DNA of 32,451 nt from CAZVVG01 sp964630615 (GCA_964630615.1 CAZVVG010000005.1:1-32451); one strand, 5' to 3'; positions 23,815 through 31,402 are shown, numbered from the stretch's first letter. The notes: a model not told the origin generated them from the sequence alone. Program-made: numbers and translations.

Positions 23815-25341
23815 TTATTCCGTTTTAAAGCGGTACTGAATGGCTTCCGCTATATGTTGAGGTTGGATCTCGGCGCTCTCTTCCAGATCGGCAATGGTTC
23901 GCGCAACCTTAATAATCCGGTAGTAGGCCCGGGCACTTAAATAGAAATGAGAAACAGCGTTTTTCATCAACTCCTGGCAGGTTCGATCCAAAGAACAAAA
24001 TTGTTTTATTTCCTGGCTATCCATTTCACTGTTGGTAATGGTTTGAGATTTTAAAAAGCGTTCCTTCTGAAGCGTTCGGGCTTTTTCCACGCGCTTTCGG
24101 ATAGTTAAAGAATCTTCCAGTTTCTTTTCTTCATTGAATTTTTCAAATTTTATCCGAGGAACTTCAATGTAAAGGTCAATGCGATCCAAGATCGGTCCGG
24201 AAATCTTCCTTTGGTATTTAATGATAGCGGCGGGACTGCAAACACAGGCTTTTTCCGGATCGGTAGCGTTGCCGCAAGGACAGGGATTCATGGCAGCTAC
24301 GAGAGTAAAGCGCGCGGGAAATTCAAGGGTCCCTTGGGCACGGGAAACCGTAATAACTCCATCTTCCAAGGGCTGACGCAAATTTTCCAAAACCGAGCGG
24401 GAAAATTCGGGAAATTCATCCATAAAAAGAATACCACGGTGCGCTAAACTAATCTCTCCCGGACGCGGAAAGGTTCCGCCACCTACCAGGGAAACAGCAC
24501 TGGCACTGTGATGAGGGGAACGGAACTGACGCTTGGTTACCAGTGGGGTTTTCGGCGGCAACTTTCCGGAAACGGAAAAAATCTTGGTAATTTCCAAAGC
24601 CTCTTCCAGGGTTAGTTGGGGCAGAATGGACGGCATAGCTTTGGCCAACATAGTTTTTCCTGAACCAGGCGGTCCGTTTAGAATGACATTATGTCCGCCG
24701 GCTGCCGCGATCTCCAAGGCGCGCTTGGCGTATTCCTGACCCTTAACAAAAGCCATGTCTAAGGAGTCATTCCCGTGAGAAAAAAAATTCCGGGCTTCAG
24801 TTGCGGGTAGTGGCAGGAGGATTTTTCTTCCCAGAAGATGTAAGAGCAGCTGACCTAGATCGTCAACGGGAAAAACTTTTATGTCTTCCACTACCGCGGC
24901 TTCCAAGGAATTTTCTCGGGGAACAAAAACCTCCTGAATCTTTTTTTCTTTTGCCATCAGGGCCATGGGTAACACTCCTTTGACAGAACGGATTTTTCCG
25001 TCCAGAGAAAGTTCACCTAAAAAAAGCTTGTTGTTAAAATCAAAGTCAATTTGCTTTGTCGCCAAAAGAAAACCCAGGGCAATCGGCAAATCGTAAACCG
25101 GACCCTCCTTTTTCAGATCAGCCGGGGCCAAATTAACCGTCACTCTTCCACACTGGTAAGGAGGCTTAAAAAGGCTGTTTTTAAGGGCAGAACTGACTCG
25201 ATCTCGGGATTCCTTGATAGCCAAATCCGGCAATCCGACAATGTTAAATTGATGAAGACCTGCGGAAATAATATCAACTTCCACTTCCACAATCTCGCTT
25301 TGAAGACCGAGGGTGGCGGCCGACAGAACCTTAAAAGACAT
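23815..25341 (-). CDS. comM: YifB/ComM-family Mg-chelatase-like AAA+ ATPase
   Basis: A 508-residue protein of the usual length for the YifB/ComM family. The N-terminal Lon-protease-like ChlI domain (1-165) has FNIVGLPDLAIKESRDRV and LAPADLKKEGPVYDLPIALG. The AAA+ core has Walker A GPPGSGKT (223-230) and Walker B LFMDEF (305-310). Next come MNPCPCG and CVC, whose four Cys (354, 356, 366, 368) are conserved in the family, and a C-terminal helical domain ending AEAIQYR. In naturally transformable bacteria ComM is a helicase that drives branch migration of incoming DNA, so this gene could support DNA uptake here. It lies 5 nt after lspA in the housekeeping operon. Identity is firm, role in this organism is inferred. 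Confidence 0.95.
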   Translation of the reverse strand: MSFKVLSAATLGLQSEIVEVEVDIISAGLHQFNIVGLPDLAIKESRDRVSSALKNSLFKPPYQCGRVTVNLAPADLKKEGPVYDLPIALGFLLATKQIDFDFNNKLFLGELSLDGKIRSVKGVLPMALMAKEKKIQEVFVPRENSLEAAVVEDIKVFPVDDLGQLLLHLLGRKILLPLPATEARNFFSHGNDSLDMAFVKGQEYAKRALEIAAAGGHNVILNGPPGSGKTMLAKAMPSILPQLTLEEALEITKIFSVSGKLPPKTPLVTKRQFRSPHHSASAVSLVGGGTFPRPGEISLAHRGILFMDEFPEFSRSVLENLRQPLEDGVITVSRAQGTLEFPARFTLVAAMNPCPCGNATDPEKACVCSPAAIIKYQRKISGPILDRIDLYIEVPRIKFEKFNEEKKLEDSLTIRKRVEKARTLQKERFLKSQTITNSEMDSQEIKQFCSLDRTCQELMKNAVSHFYLSARAYYRIIKVARTIADLEESAEIQPQHIAEAIQYRFKTE

Positions 25342-25346
25342 AAAAT

Positions 25347-25751
25347 TTAATCACTAGTTCTTACTTGGAGGAATAATAACATTATAACACCCAGGGAAAT
25401 AAAGCAATCGGCCAAATTGAAAACCGGCCAAAAGGGAATATTAATAAAATCCACAACACAGCCTAGGGTCAGGCGATCAAATAAATTGGAGAAGGCTCCC
25501 GAAAAAATAATTAAGAGAGGCAATTGGTTAAGCGCGAATTTTTTTTTAAAGAAGGCCCAGATGATAATAACGATTATAGCCGTCCAAAAAAACCAAAATA
25601 AAATCGGTGGTATCTTTAGGCCTAAAGCCATATTGGGATTGCAAAGATAAAATCCGCCGGAAAGGCGGATTAGTTTTTTAGAAAGCTGATCAATGCAGAA
25701 AACTAGCAGGAAAGTTAAGAGGAGAAATAAACAACTTTTTGCTTTATGCAT
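25347..25751 (-). CDS. lspA: Lipoprotein signal peptidase LspA
   Basis: A 134-residue inner-membrane aspartic protease that removes signal peptides from prolipoproteins after lipid attachment. Four membrane helices are present. The conserved parts are CIDQLSKKL near the start, CNPNMALG (the N-x-x-x-A-x-G strand), SGAFSNLFDRLTLGCVVDFI with Asp101, and FNLADCFISLGV with Asp115; the two Asp form the catalytic dyad. It is slightly shorter than the 160-residue Gram-negative form, mainly in the loop before the first motif. It is 13 nt after the dksA-like gene. Its presence implies that lipoproteins are made. Confidence 0.93.
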   Translation of the reverse strand: MHKAKSCLFLLLTFLLVFCIDQLSKKLIRLSGGFYLCNPNMALGLKIPPILFWFFWTAIIVIIIWAFFKKKFALNQLPLLIIFSGAFSNLFDRLTLGCVVDFINIPFWPVFNLADCFISLGVIMLLFLQVRTSD

Positions 25752-25764
25752 AGCAAAAAATTAA

Positions 25765-26121
25765 CTAGTTGCACCCAAGACAATTATTTGCCGAGGGGTT
25801 CGCTTCCAGCCTTTCTTCAGGAATTTCTTTTTGGCAACGCTGACAAAATCCATAAGTGCCTTTTTCTATTCTTTCCAAAGCCTGGATAGCGGCCTGAAGT
25901 TTTTTTTCTAAAGCGACTTCCACGGAAAGATTATCCGAATATTGTTCAACTTCCGTGGCGTTGTCTTCCTTGTTGTGTCCGATTTCTTCAAACACGGTCT
26001 CATAATCCCCACTTCGCTTATCTACACTCTTAGCAATTCTTTCCAAATTATTTTCCAATTCCGTTTTTTCCTGCAAAAGCAGAGCTTTGAATTTTTCTAT
26101 TTTGTTCTTATCTAAGGTCAT
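25765..26121 (-). CDS. DksA/TraR-type C4 zinc-finger protein
   Basis: A 118-residue protein. The N-terminal 80 residues are two long charged helices forming a coiled coil (MTLDKNKIEKFKALLLQEKTELENNLERI..., LEKKLQAAIQALERIEKGTYG). The C-terminus is a C4 zinc finger, Cys93-x2-Cys96 ... Cys114-x2-Cys117, with the family motif GTYGFCQRCQKEIPEERLEANP. DksA/TraR proteins enter the secondary channel of RNA polymerase and adjust initiation; the short form is common outside proteobacteria. The Asp pair at the coiled-coil tip typical of true DksA is not obvious. It is the first gene of the operon with lspA, comM and rsmA. Confidence 0.88.
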   Translation of the reverse strand: MTLDKNKIEKFKALLLQEKTELENNLERIAKSVDKRSGDYETVFEEIGHNKEDNATEVEQYSDNLSVEVALEKKLQAAIQALERIEKGTYGFCQRCQKEIPEERLEANPSANNCLGCN

Positions 26122-26319
26122 AGACTTTATTTAAAAATTAGAGAGTTGGTTTAACATAAATTCTCTTCTAATCCTCAATAATAAGCCAAAAAAAGCTTAG
26201 AGTTGGGCGTAATTGAGAATTCAAGGTCTTAACTACATTTAGGTTAGAAGCTAAAAAATCAGACAGACACTAGCGTAAAAAAGCTAAGGTCTAATCAGTT
26301 TATCAAGATAATGGATTAT
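26122..26319. other. 198-bp intergenic leader region, no gene seen
   Basis: No open frame of note. It lies between yraN (ends 26320) and the dksA-like operon start (26121), so it should hold that operon's promoter, though no hexamer pair stands out. A possible hairpin joins CTCAAT (26174-26179) with ATTGAG (26212-26217), and the word AAGGTCT occurs twice (from 26224 and from 26286). Confidence 0.4.
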
Positions 26320-26703
26320 TTACAAATAAATATTTTTTAAATGGCGAAAACGGGCAATCTTCTTTTTTTTATCCACCCAGACGGAGATGGCGTCAAAACG
26401 AAACGCAGAATCTTTCCACTGGTTTTTTTTCAGATAGAATTCAGCGATTTTAGAAATTCTCTTAAGCTTGGAAAAAGTAATATTTTCTTCTGGGAGTGTG
26501 TCTTGATACTTCTGAAAATCTCGAGTTTTAACTTCGATAAAAATCAGCTCCTGGGTTTTATTTTCTCTGGCAATAATGTCAATTTCTCCCAATTGGCGAC
26601 CAAGAGGATTCTTAAAATTGGTTTCAATTATTTCATAACCCTTTTCCCGAAGAAAATTACCCGCCATTTGCTCTCCCAATTTTCCTATTCCTTCTTTTTC
26701 CAT
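26320..26703 (-). CDS. YraN/UPF0102-family nuclease-fold protein
   Basis: A 127-residue protein of the UPF0102 (YraN) family, which has a restriction-endonuclease-like PD-(D/E)xK fold and often lies near rsmA, lspA or comM-type genes. Visible signature: GKLGEQMAGNFLREKGYEIIETNFKNPLGRQLGEIDIIARE, with Glu40 and Asp42, then LIFIEVKTR, with Glu57 and Lys59, the usual metal-binding set. The C-terminus KLKRISKIAEFYLKKNQWKDSAFRFDAISVWV completes the family pattern. Its cellular role is not settled; DNA repair or recombination is generally proposed. The gene stands directly downstream of a hairpin-rich non-coding stretch that may act as its leader. Confidence 0.93.
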   Translation of the reverse strand: MEKEGIGKLGEQMAGNFLREKGYEIIETNFKNPLGRQLGEIDIIARENKTQELIFIEVKTRDFQKYQDTLPEENITFSKLKRISKIAEFYLKKNQWKDSAFRFDAISVWVDKKKKIARFRHLKNIYL

Positions 26704-26729
26704 AATCCAAGCATACCACTTTTTTAAAC

Positions 26730-26751
26730 AAAAAACACCCTTCCTGGTGCT
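26730..26751 (-). terminator. Possible weak intrinsic terminator before yraN
   Basis: On the minus strand CACC (26749-26746) and GGTG (26739-26736) form a short stem, extendable by a G-T and an A-T pair, followed at once by six T (26735-26730). It would end a transcript coming from the promoter at 27174-27202 just before yraN. The stem is short, so efficiency is doubtful. Confidence 0.4.
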
Positions 26752-27167
26752 TGCGTAAATTTGGGAAACCAGGGCGTTCTACGCCCAAAAAAAATTATTT
26801 AAAGGCTGAACGCCCCAGCGTTCTTCATGTACTAACATGTAATATGGAGACTTGTTAGCCCGGGTGAGAGGCATTACTCATCATAATATACATGTATTTT
26901 AGGTACATGATTTTTATATTCTCTTACCGTTCTCTGGTCATTTAGACCTTTTAAAAGAACTAATTTTTATTTTTTGTTTTTGTGTTTAAATAAAAATTTT
27001 TGTTTTTGTTTTGGGGTCTCTAATTTAATTAAATTAGAGCGATTTTAGTGTTGTTGCACTAAAATGCTTGAACAGCAAGAGAGTTTCAATCGCAAATAGG
27101 GGGAAATTGCGATTGAAACCCCATTGCCGTCAATTTATCTAAAATTATTGTCAAAAAGCTAAAATCT
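26730..27167 (-). ncRNA. Putative structured non-coding RNA or long structured leader
   Basis: About 440 bases without an open frame, behind a good minus-strand promoter and ending at a possible terminator. The 5' part (27123-27012) is the clearest: a closing stem TGGGGT/ACCCCA (27012-27017 with 27118-27123) encloses four local hairpins. They have arms 27083-27095/27107-27119 (13 bp, 11-nt loop), 27067-27070/27076-27079 (4 bp), 27042-27050/27057-27065 (9 bp, 6-nt loop) and the perfect 22-bp palindrome 27018-27039. An A/C-rich spacer (about 26960-27011) leads to a second part with stems 26891-26896/26904-26909, 26832-26837/26853-26858, 26808-26813/26818-26823 and 26772-26777/26781-26786. I recognise none of tmRNA, RNase P, SRP or 6S RNA. 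Whether it ends before yraN or continues into it is open. Confidence 0.55.
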
Positions 27168-27173
27168 ATCCTT

Positions 27174-27202
27174 ATTATATCAGAAAAATAACCACTCGTC
27201 AA
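27174..27202 (-). promoter_or_regulatory. Promoter of the putative structured RNA
   Basis: Minus strand: -35 TTGACG (27202-27197), 17-base spacer, -10 TATAAT (27179-27174); expected start near 27167 (A). This is one of the best consensus matches in the window and it faces a stretch with no coding gene for 460 bases. Confidence 0.7.
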
Positions 27203-27382
27203 TAAATTGCAATAATTTTCCTTTTAAAGAGCAAAAATTCCGATAAAACCTCAAAAAATAAAATTTTTAAACTCTGTGAATTAGAGAAGAGAAAATAAAG
27301 TAACTTTTCTTTTTCCTTAAAAATAAGGTTTTTTAAGGTTTTTCTACAAGTTATCCACAGTTTTTAGAAATATACAGGATTA
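27183..27382. other. AT-rich intergenic stretch with a consensus DnaA box
   Basis: No gene. Very AT-rich DNA with one perfect DnaA-box word TTATCCACA at 27351-27359 and a weak relative (TGTGAATTA, from 27275). A small hairpin CCTTA/TAAGG followed by six T lies near 27315-27334. Without dnaA, dnaN or a cluster of boxes it cannot be called an origin. Confidence 0.35.
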
Positions 27383-28534
27383 TCAAAGAGAGTTTTTTGA
27401 TTCAACAAAATCATAAAGCGCCCGAGAAGTGTTTTTTGTGGTACCAATAATCAGGTTATTTTTCAATAGAACATAGTCTACGCTTAATTTTTCCGGAGAG
27501 ATAAGATTTAAATAGCGGATAAGGCCATTTTTATAAGCGCTTTGAGCGAAGGAATTCTTTAGTGGTTTTTTGAAGGTTTCTAGGAGCATAAAGTCTAAAT
27601 CTACCACTAAATAAGGTTCCACTTCTCGCATTTTTTTGGACAAAACTTCTGGATCTTTTAATTCCAAGACTAATCCAGTTCCCGTCTCAAGTCCCTCTTT
27701 AAAAGTAAAAAAGCTATACGAATCAGCAAAATAGGCCTGAGAATTTTTAACAAATTTTATCTGGAATTTTTCTGCCAAAACTCCGAGGGGGATTAAGTTT
27801 CCTTTTAAGTCTTTTAGTTTGAATTCTGATACTTTCTCGGTTTGACTTTTTGAGAGGTTATTAACCTGGCTTTTTAGCGATTCTTTGAGTTGAAGTTTGC
27901 TAAAATTTTCGATATCTAATGTGATAATATTTTCTTGGAGTTTTTCCGGTTCGGTTGTTTTTTGTGAGTTTTCAGAGATAAAAGGACCTTCTGATTGACT
28001 GGGTATAGACTCCGCTTCTTCCGTTTCTGTTGCTACTTCCGTTGAACCTCTTTTTACTAGCCAGTAATAGTAACTACCCACTCCTAGGGCGACAAGAGAA
28101 AGAAAAATAACCAAAAAAATCAAAAACTTTCTGGCTCCGGATTGGTCCGGCTGAGAGGTAGAAGTTTCTTCAAAAGGGAGTTCAGAACCTTCTTCTTGGC
28201 TAGCTTTTTCCTGATACGAGGGAGGTTCTAAAGCGTTCTCGTTTTGATGGGAAGCGCTTAAAAAAGGGCTGGGTTCCTCCTGCGAATCGTTTGGAAAAGA
28301 AGCAGGAGGCTCAGAAAAAGAAAAACCACTAGAAGAGAGGGAGTTGGTGTTTTCTTGAGAATTAGCTTTTTCTGGATTTTTTAGGATTTCCAGATCTTGT
28401 TTCATTGAATGGACGGAAAGATTTTCCAGGGGAAAATCTTTTTGCGGAAAACTACCCAAAAACTGACCAGAGGAACTTTGCGCCTCTGGGGGATTAAGCT
28501 TGTTTTTGTTTAGAAACATTTTTTTATTTTTCAA
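27383..28534 (-). CDS. Unknown single-pass membrane protein with exported C-terminal domain
   Basis: A 383-residue protein. Residues 1-133 are Ser/Pro/Glu/Gln-rich and probably disordered in the cytoplasm. One membrane helix follows (about 136-160, FLIFLVIFLSLVALGVGSYYYWLV), then an acidic linker (161-205) and a folded exported domain (206-383). That domain begins NIITLDIENFSKLQLKESLKS and includes NLIPLGVLAEKFQIKFVKNSQAYFADSYSFFTFKEGLETGTGLVLELKDPEVLSKKMREVEPYLVVDL and LLKNNLIIGTTKNTSRALYDFV. I do not recognise the family; similar one-helix proteins are frequent in candidate-phyla genomes. It has its own promoter and is followed by the non-coding stretch. Stop is TGA followed directly by TAA. 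Met6 is an alternative start. Confidence 0.75.
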   Translation of the reverse strand: MKNKKMFLNKNKLNPPEAQSSSGQFLGSFPQKDFPLENLSVHSMKQDLEILKNPEKANSQENTNSLSSSGFSFSEPPASFPNDSQEEPSPFLSASHQNENALEPPSYQEKASQEEGSELPFEETSTSQPDQSGARKFLIFLVIFLSLVALGVGSYYYWLVKRGSTEVATETEEAESIPSQSEGPFISENSQKTTEPEKLQENIITLDIENFSKLQLKESLKSQVNNLSKSQTEKVSEFKLKDLKGNLIPLGVLAEKFQIKFVKNSQAYFADSYSFFTFKEGLETGTGLVLELKDPEVLSKKMREVEPYLVVDLDFMLLETFKKPLKNSFAQSAYKNGLIRYLNLISPEKLSVDYVLLKNNLIIGTTKNTSRALYDFVESKNSL

Positions 28535-28562
28535 AAAAGCGACAAAACAACTTCTAACTTAT

Positions 28563-28568
28563 ATTATA
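28563..28568 (-). promoter_or_regulatory. -10 element (TATAAT) upstream of the 383-residue protein gene
   Basis: TATAAT on the minus strand, preceded by CTG and an A7T7 tract just after the pnp stop codon; no clear -35. Transcription would start near 28556, about 22 bases before the ATG at 28534. The A7T7 tract may bend the DNA. Confidence 0.45.
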
Positions 28569-28588
28569 CAGCAAAAAAATTTTTTTGG

Positions 28589-30694
28589 CTACATAATTTT
28601 TGTTACCGCCTTTATGGAAAGATTGATTCTGCCTTGAGAGTCAATCTCTTTAACTTTAACCGGAATAATGTCCCCTATTTTTACGACGTCTTCGACTTTT
28701 TCAACTCTCCGGTCAGCCAATTCAGAAATATGGATCAAGCCTTCTTGACCGGGAAGAATTTCGGCAAAAGCTCCAAAATTCATTATGCGGGTAATCCTGG
28801 CGTTAAAAATCTCTCCCGCTTTAACCTCATGGGTCAGATTATCAATCCATTTTAGGGCTTTTTTGGCCGACAAATCGTCAATCGAAGTGATGAAAACCGA
28901 ACCATCATCTTCAATGTCAATTTGGACCCCAGTTTCATCAATAATTTCATTTATGATTTTTCCTCCTGGTCCGATTACATTCCGGATCTTGTCCGGGCTG
29001 ATTTTGAGGGTAATAATGCGAGGCGCGTATTGCGACATCTCCTTTCTGGGGGAAGGTAAAACCGCTTTTATTTTTTCCAGAATTTCCAGACGATTTTTTG
29101 ACGATTGTTTAAGGACCGCTTCCAGCATTTCCAAAGTTACCCCTTCCACTTTTACGTCCATCTGGAGGGCGGTTATTCCCACTTGACTGCCGGCTACTTT
29201 AAAGTCCATGTCTCCATAATGATCTTCTAACCCTTGGATATCAGTTAAGACTTTAAAGTCTTTTTGTCCCAGAATAATTCCCATAGCAATTCCGCTTATG
29301 GGGCGTTTGATAGGAACGCCTGCGTCCATCAAAGAAAGAGTTGAGCCGCAAGTGGCGGCCATGGAAGAGGAACCGTTTGAAGAAAGAATTTCGGAAACTA
29401 AGAGAATTGTGTAGGGAAATGATTCCTTAGAGGGAAGAACCGGAAGAAGTGCTTTTTCAGCTAATGCCCCGTGACCAATTTCTCGACGACCGGGGCCACG
29501 CAAAGGCTTGGTTTCTCCTGTAGAATAAGGAGGAAAATTATAGTGATGGATGTATCTTTTTTTCGTGTCCACTTCCATGGTGTCAATGATTTGTTCATCT
29601 CCGGGAGAGCCAAGCGTGGTAACAGTCAGGGCTTGAGTTTCTCCTCGGGTGAAAAGCCCAGTTCCGTGAGTACGTGGCAAGACTCCTACCCGGCATTCAA
29701 TCGGGCGAATTTCATCAAGTTTTCTGCCGTCCGGCCGCAATTCTTTTTCTAGGATATTTTGATGAACGACTTCATCAGAAATCTCTTCAAAGATTTCTTC
29801 GGAAATCTCTTTTAGTTTTTCCCAATCTTGAGGAGGATAGGTTTCTTCTACGAAGATTTCAACTTTTTTCCTTAGGGCTTCAATCTTGAGTCGAGTCTCT
29901 TTTTTGCTTTTTTCGTAAAGAATTTTTGCTAATCCTTCTTTTAGGTAAAGTTCTCTAATTTTAGCTTCAAAATCTTGAGAACCTTCCAAGAGAATTGGCA
30001 AACTCTTTTCTGTTCCCACTTCGGATCTAATTTTTTCAATAAAAGTAGCAATCTTCTTTATGGCTTCATGGCCGAAAGAAAAAGCCCTAAGAACCTCGCT
30101 TTCAGGAACTTCTTTGGCTCCGGCTTCAATCATATTTATTTTTTCCACGGTTCCGGCCAGGACCAAATCCAATTGACTTTCTTCCAATTCTCCGTTGATG
30201 GGATTAAGAATAAAATCTCCATTGATTTTCCCTATTCTCACGGCTCCAATTGGTCCGTTCCAGGGAATGCTGGAAATGGAGAGAGCAATTGAAGCAGCAA
30301 TAATAGCAATAACATCCGGATCATTTTCTCCATCAAAAGAAAGCACGGTGGTGACAACCTGAACCTCGTTTCTCATGCGGGAGTTAAAGAGCGGACGAAT
30401 TGTTCTGTCAATCGCTCTTCCGGAAAGAATGGCATCATCGGAGGGGCGCCCTTCTCTTTTTATAAAGCGGGAACCCTTAATCTTTCCAGCTGCGTAATAA
30501 CGCTCTTCAAAATCAACCGTTAAGGGGAAATAGCCTCTAACTCTGGCGGCCTCTTGGCTCATTACGGCCGTAGCCAAAACTACCGTGTCGCCGTAGCGAA
30601 CAGTAACTGACCCGTGAGCTTGTCCGGCCAGAAGTCCGGTTTCAACTTCCAAAATTCTTCCTCCCAACTGGAGGGACCATTTTTTTTCTTGCAT
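28589..30694 (-). CDS. pnp: Polyribonucleotide nucleotidyltransferase (PNPase)
   Basis: A 701-residue enzyme of full length that degrades RNA 3' to 5' using phosphate and can also add tails; it works alone or in a degradosome. Domain order: first RNase PH domain (about 1-210, GSVTVRYGDTVVLATAVMS, FPLTVDFEERYYAAGKIKGSRFIKREGRPSDDAILSGRAIDRTIRPLF), a helical linker, second RNase PH domain (about 310-540, GVLPRTHGTGLFTRGETQALTVTTLG, PPYSTGETKPLRGPGRREIGHGALAEKAL, SNGSSSMAATCGSTLSLMDAGVPI), a KH domain (about 550-610, KIRNVIGPGGKIINEIIDETGVQI) and an S1 domain (about 620-695, FGAFAEILPGQEGLIHISELAD). It follows rpsO, as usual, but with two other genes between. A long hairpin sits in its leader. 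Confidence 0.98.
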   Translation of the reverse strand: MQEKKWSLQLGGRILEVETGLLAGQAHGSVTVRYGDTVVLATAVMSQEAARVRGYFPLTVDFEERYYAAGKIKGSRFIKREGRPSDDAILSGRAIDRTIRPLFNSRMRNEVQVVTTVLSFDGENDPDVIAIIAASIALSISSIPWNGPIGAVRIGKINGDFILNPINGELEESQLDLVLAGTVEKINMIEAGAKEVPESEVLRAFSFGHEAIKKIATFIEKIRSEVGTEKSLPILLEGSQDFEAKIRELYLKEGLAKILYEKSKKETRLKIEALRKKVEIFVEETYPPQDWEKLKEISEEIFEEISDEVVHQNILEKELRPDGRKLDEIRPIECRVGVLPRTHGTGLFTRGETQALTVTTLGSPGDEQIIDTMEVDTKKRYIHHYNFPPYSTGETKPLRGPGRREIGHGALAEKALLPVLPSKESFPYTILLVSEILSSNGSSSMAATCGSTLSLMDAGVPIKRPISGIAMGIILGQKDFKVLTDIQGLEDHYGDMDFKVAGSQVGITALQMDVKVEGVTLEMLEAVLKQSSKNRLEILEKIKAVLPSPRKEMSQYAPRIITLKISPDKIRNVIGPGGKIINEIIDETGVQIDIEDDGSVFITSIDDLSAKKALKWIDNLTHEVKAGEIFNARITRIMNFGAFAEILPGQEGLIHISELADRRVEKVEDVVKIGDIIPVKVKEIDSQGRINLSIKAVTKIM

Positions 30695-30703
30695 AAAACG
30701 TTG

Positions 30704-30798
30704 AAGCTCTGACTAGCGACGCTGAAGTAAATTCAAAAATGAAAACTTAAAAATGATTAAAATCTCATTTTTGAGCTTACTAACGCGCCAAAGAGCTT
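30704..30798 (-). promoter_or_regulatory. Long hairpin in the pnp leader
   Basis: Within the roughly 125-base leader of pnp, arms 30726-30742 and 30765-30781 pair as AGTAA plus TCAAAAATGA with their complements, interrupted by a small internal loop. An outer stem AAGCTCT/AGAGCTT (30704-30710 with 30792-30798) brackets it. In E. coli the pnp leader contains a long RNase III-processed stem through which PNPase represses itself; this looks like an equivalent. Confidence 0.5.
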
Positions 30799-30825
30799 GA
30801 ATTAAATTTATTAAAGCGTATTTGA

Positions 30826-30854
30826 ATTTTAAATTTTTTTGCTTGTTTTGTCAA
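30826..30854 (-). promoter_or_regulatory. Promoter of pnp
   Basis: Minus strand: perfect -35 TTGACA (30854-30849), 17-base spacer, -10 TAAAAT (30831-30826). The start would be near 30819, giving a leader of about 125 bases. It lies directly after the terminator of the upstream gene, so pnp is transcribed on its own. Confidence 0.75.
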
Positions 30855-30855
30855 A

Positions 30856-30879
30856 CAAAAAGCTGCTCCAGTTGAGCAG
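30856..30879 (-). terminator. Intrinsic terminator of the DUF5684-like gene
   Basis: Minus strand: stem CTGCTC/GAGCAG (30879-30874 with 30868-30863), 5-nt loop, then C and five T. It lies 20 bases after the stop codon of the gene at 30900-31355. Confidence 0.8.
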
Positions 30880-30899
30880 TTCCTAGTTTTTTTAAGCTT

Positions 30900-31355
30900 C
30901 TAAACCGGATTAGTTGGATTAGTTGAAGGTTTTGGCGGAAGAGATTCTGCTACTGCGTTTTTTGAAAAAGCTAGATAACCGGGAAGAATTAAATTTACCA
31001 CTGGAACAATCATTAAAATTCCTAACCATTCAGGCTGACCTAATTTTTTAGCTATAGCCATCCAAATTATGATTAGGCCAATAAGATTAAAAAAGGGAAT
31101 AAAAAATAAAATAAGCCACCCAAGAGATTTATTGGCGCACTGAATCATAAGAACTAGGTTTAAAATTGGAATCCATGCAAACCAAGCGTTTTCCGTTTGG
31201 GTTTTTTTAGCTATTTTCATGAGGCAAAGAGCCAGGTAGACATAGAAAATCAAAGTCAAGATAACCAGGAAAAGCAAAACAACTCCCAAAAAAGCCAGAG
31301 CCGTACCAGCCAGGGCGTTGCCAAACTCTTGGTTAGCCACGAAGGTTGCTTCCAT
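30900..31355 (-). CDS. DUF5684-like small membrane protein
   Basis: A 151-residue protein with four membrane segments: GTALAFLGVVLLFLVILTLIFYVYLALCLMKIAKK, NAWFAWIPILNLVLMIQCA, LGWLILFFIPFFNLIGLIIIWMAIAKKLG and WLGILMIVPVVNLILPGYLAF. The repeated W-x-x-W/F-I-P-x-L/F-N-L pattern with the small basic loops is that of DUF5684-type proteins, often found in candidate-phyla bacteria and in firmicutes. Function is unknown. The C-terminal tail is Pro/Thr-rich and probably cytoplasmic or exposed. It lies between the NYN-domain gene and pnp, with an AT-rich upstream gap of 47 bases and its own terminator, so it is likely a single-gene unit or the tail of the NYN transcript. Confidence 0.78.
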   Translation of the reverse strand: MEATFVANQEFGNALAGTALAFLGVVLLFLVILTLIFYVYLALCLMKIAKKTQTENAWFAWIPILNLVLMIQCANKSLGWLILFFIPFFNLIGLIIIWMAIAKKLGQPEWLGILMIVPVVNLILPGYLAFSKNAVAESLPPKPSTNPTNPV

Positions 31356-31402
31356 TTTATTACTGCTAAATTATTTTTTAAATAATATAAGAAATTCTGC
31401 TA

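Noticed and set aside
27083..27119. Inverted repeat ending in GATTGAAAC as a CRISPR repeat
   Set aside because: Only one copy occurs, with no spacers and no cas genes in the window; the length and end are suggestive but it fits better as a hairpin of the structured element.
26730..27167. tmRNA, RNase P RNA, SRP RNA or 6S RNA
   Set aside because: None of their conserved words is present: no tRNA-like ends or tag frame, no GAGGAAAGTCC, no SRP tetraloop domain, no long central-bubble hairpin.
26704..27382. Insertion sequence or IS200/IS605 end
   Set aside because: No transposase frame of any length and no target duplication; the palindromes are arranged in a nested way like RNA.
27012..27382. 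Chromosomal replication origin
   Set aside because: Only one exact DnaA box, no dnaA or dnaN nearby and no change of gene orientation.
27383..28534. Recoded TGA (glycine) as in Gracilibacteria
   Set aside because: TGA here is followed directly by TAA, TGA also ends the gene at 10552, and conserved genes contain no in-frame TGA, so the standard code holds.
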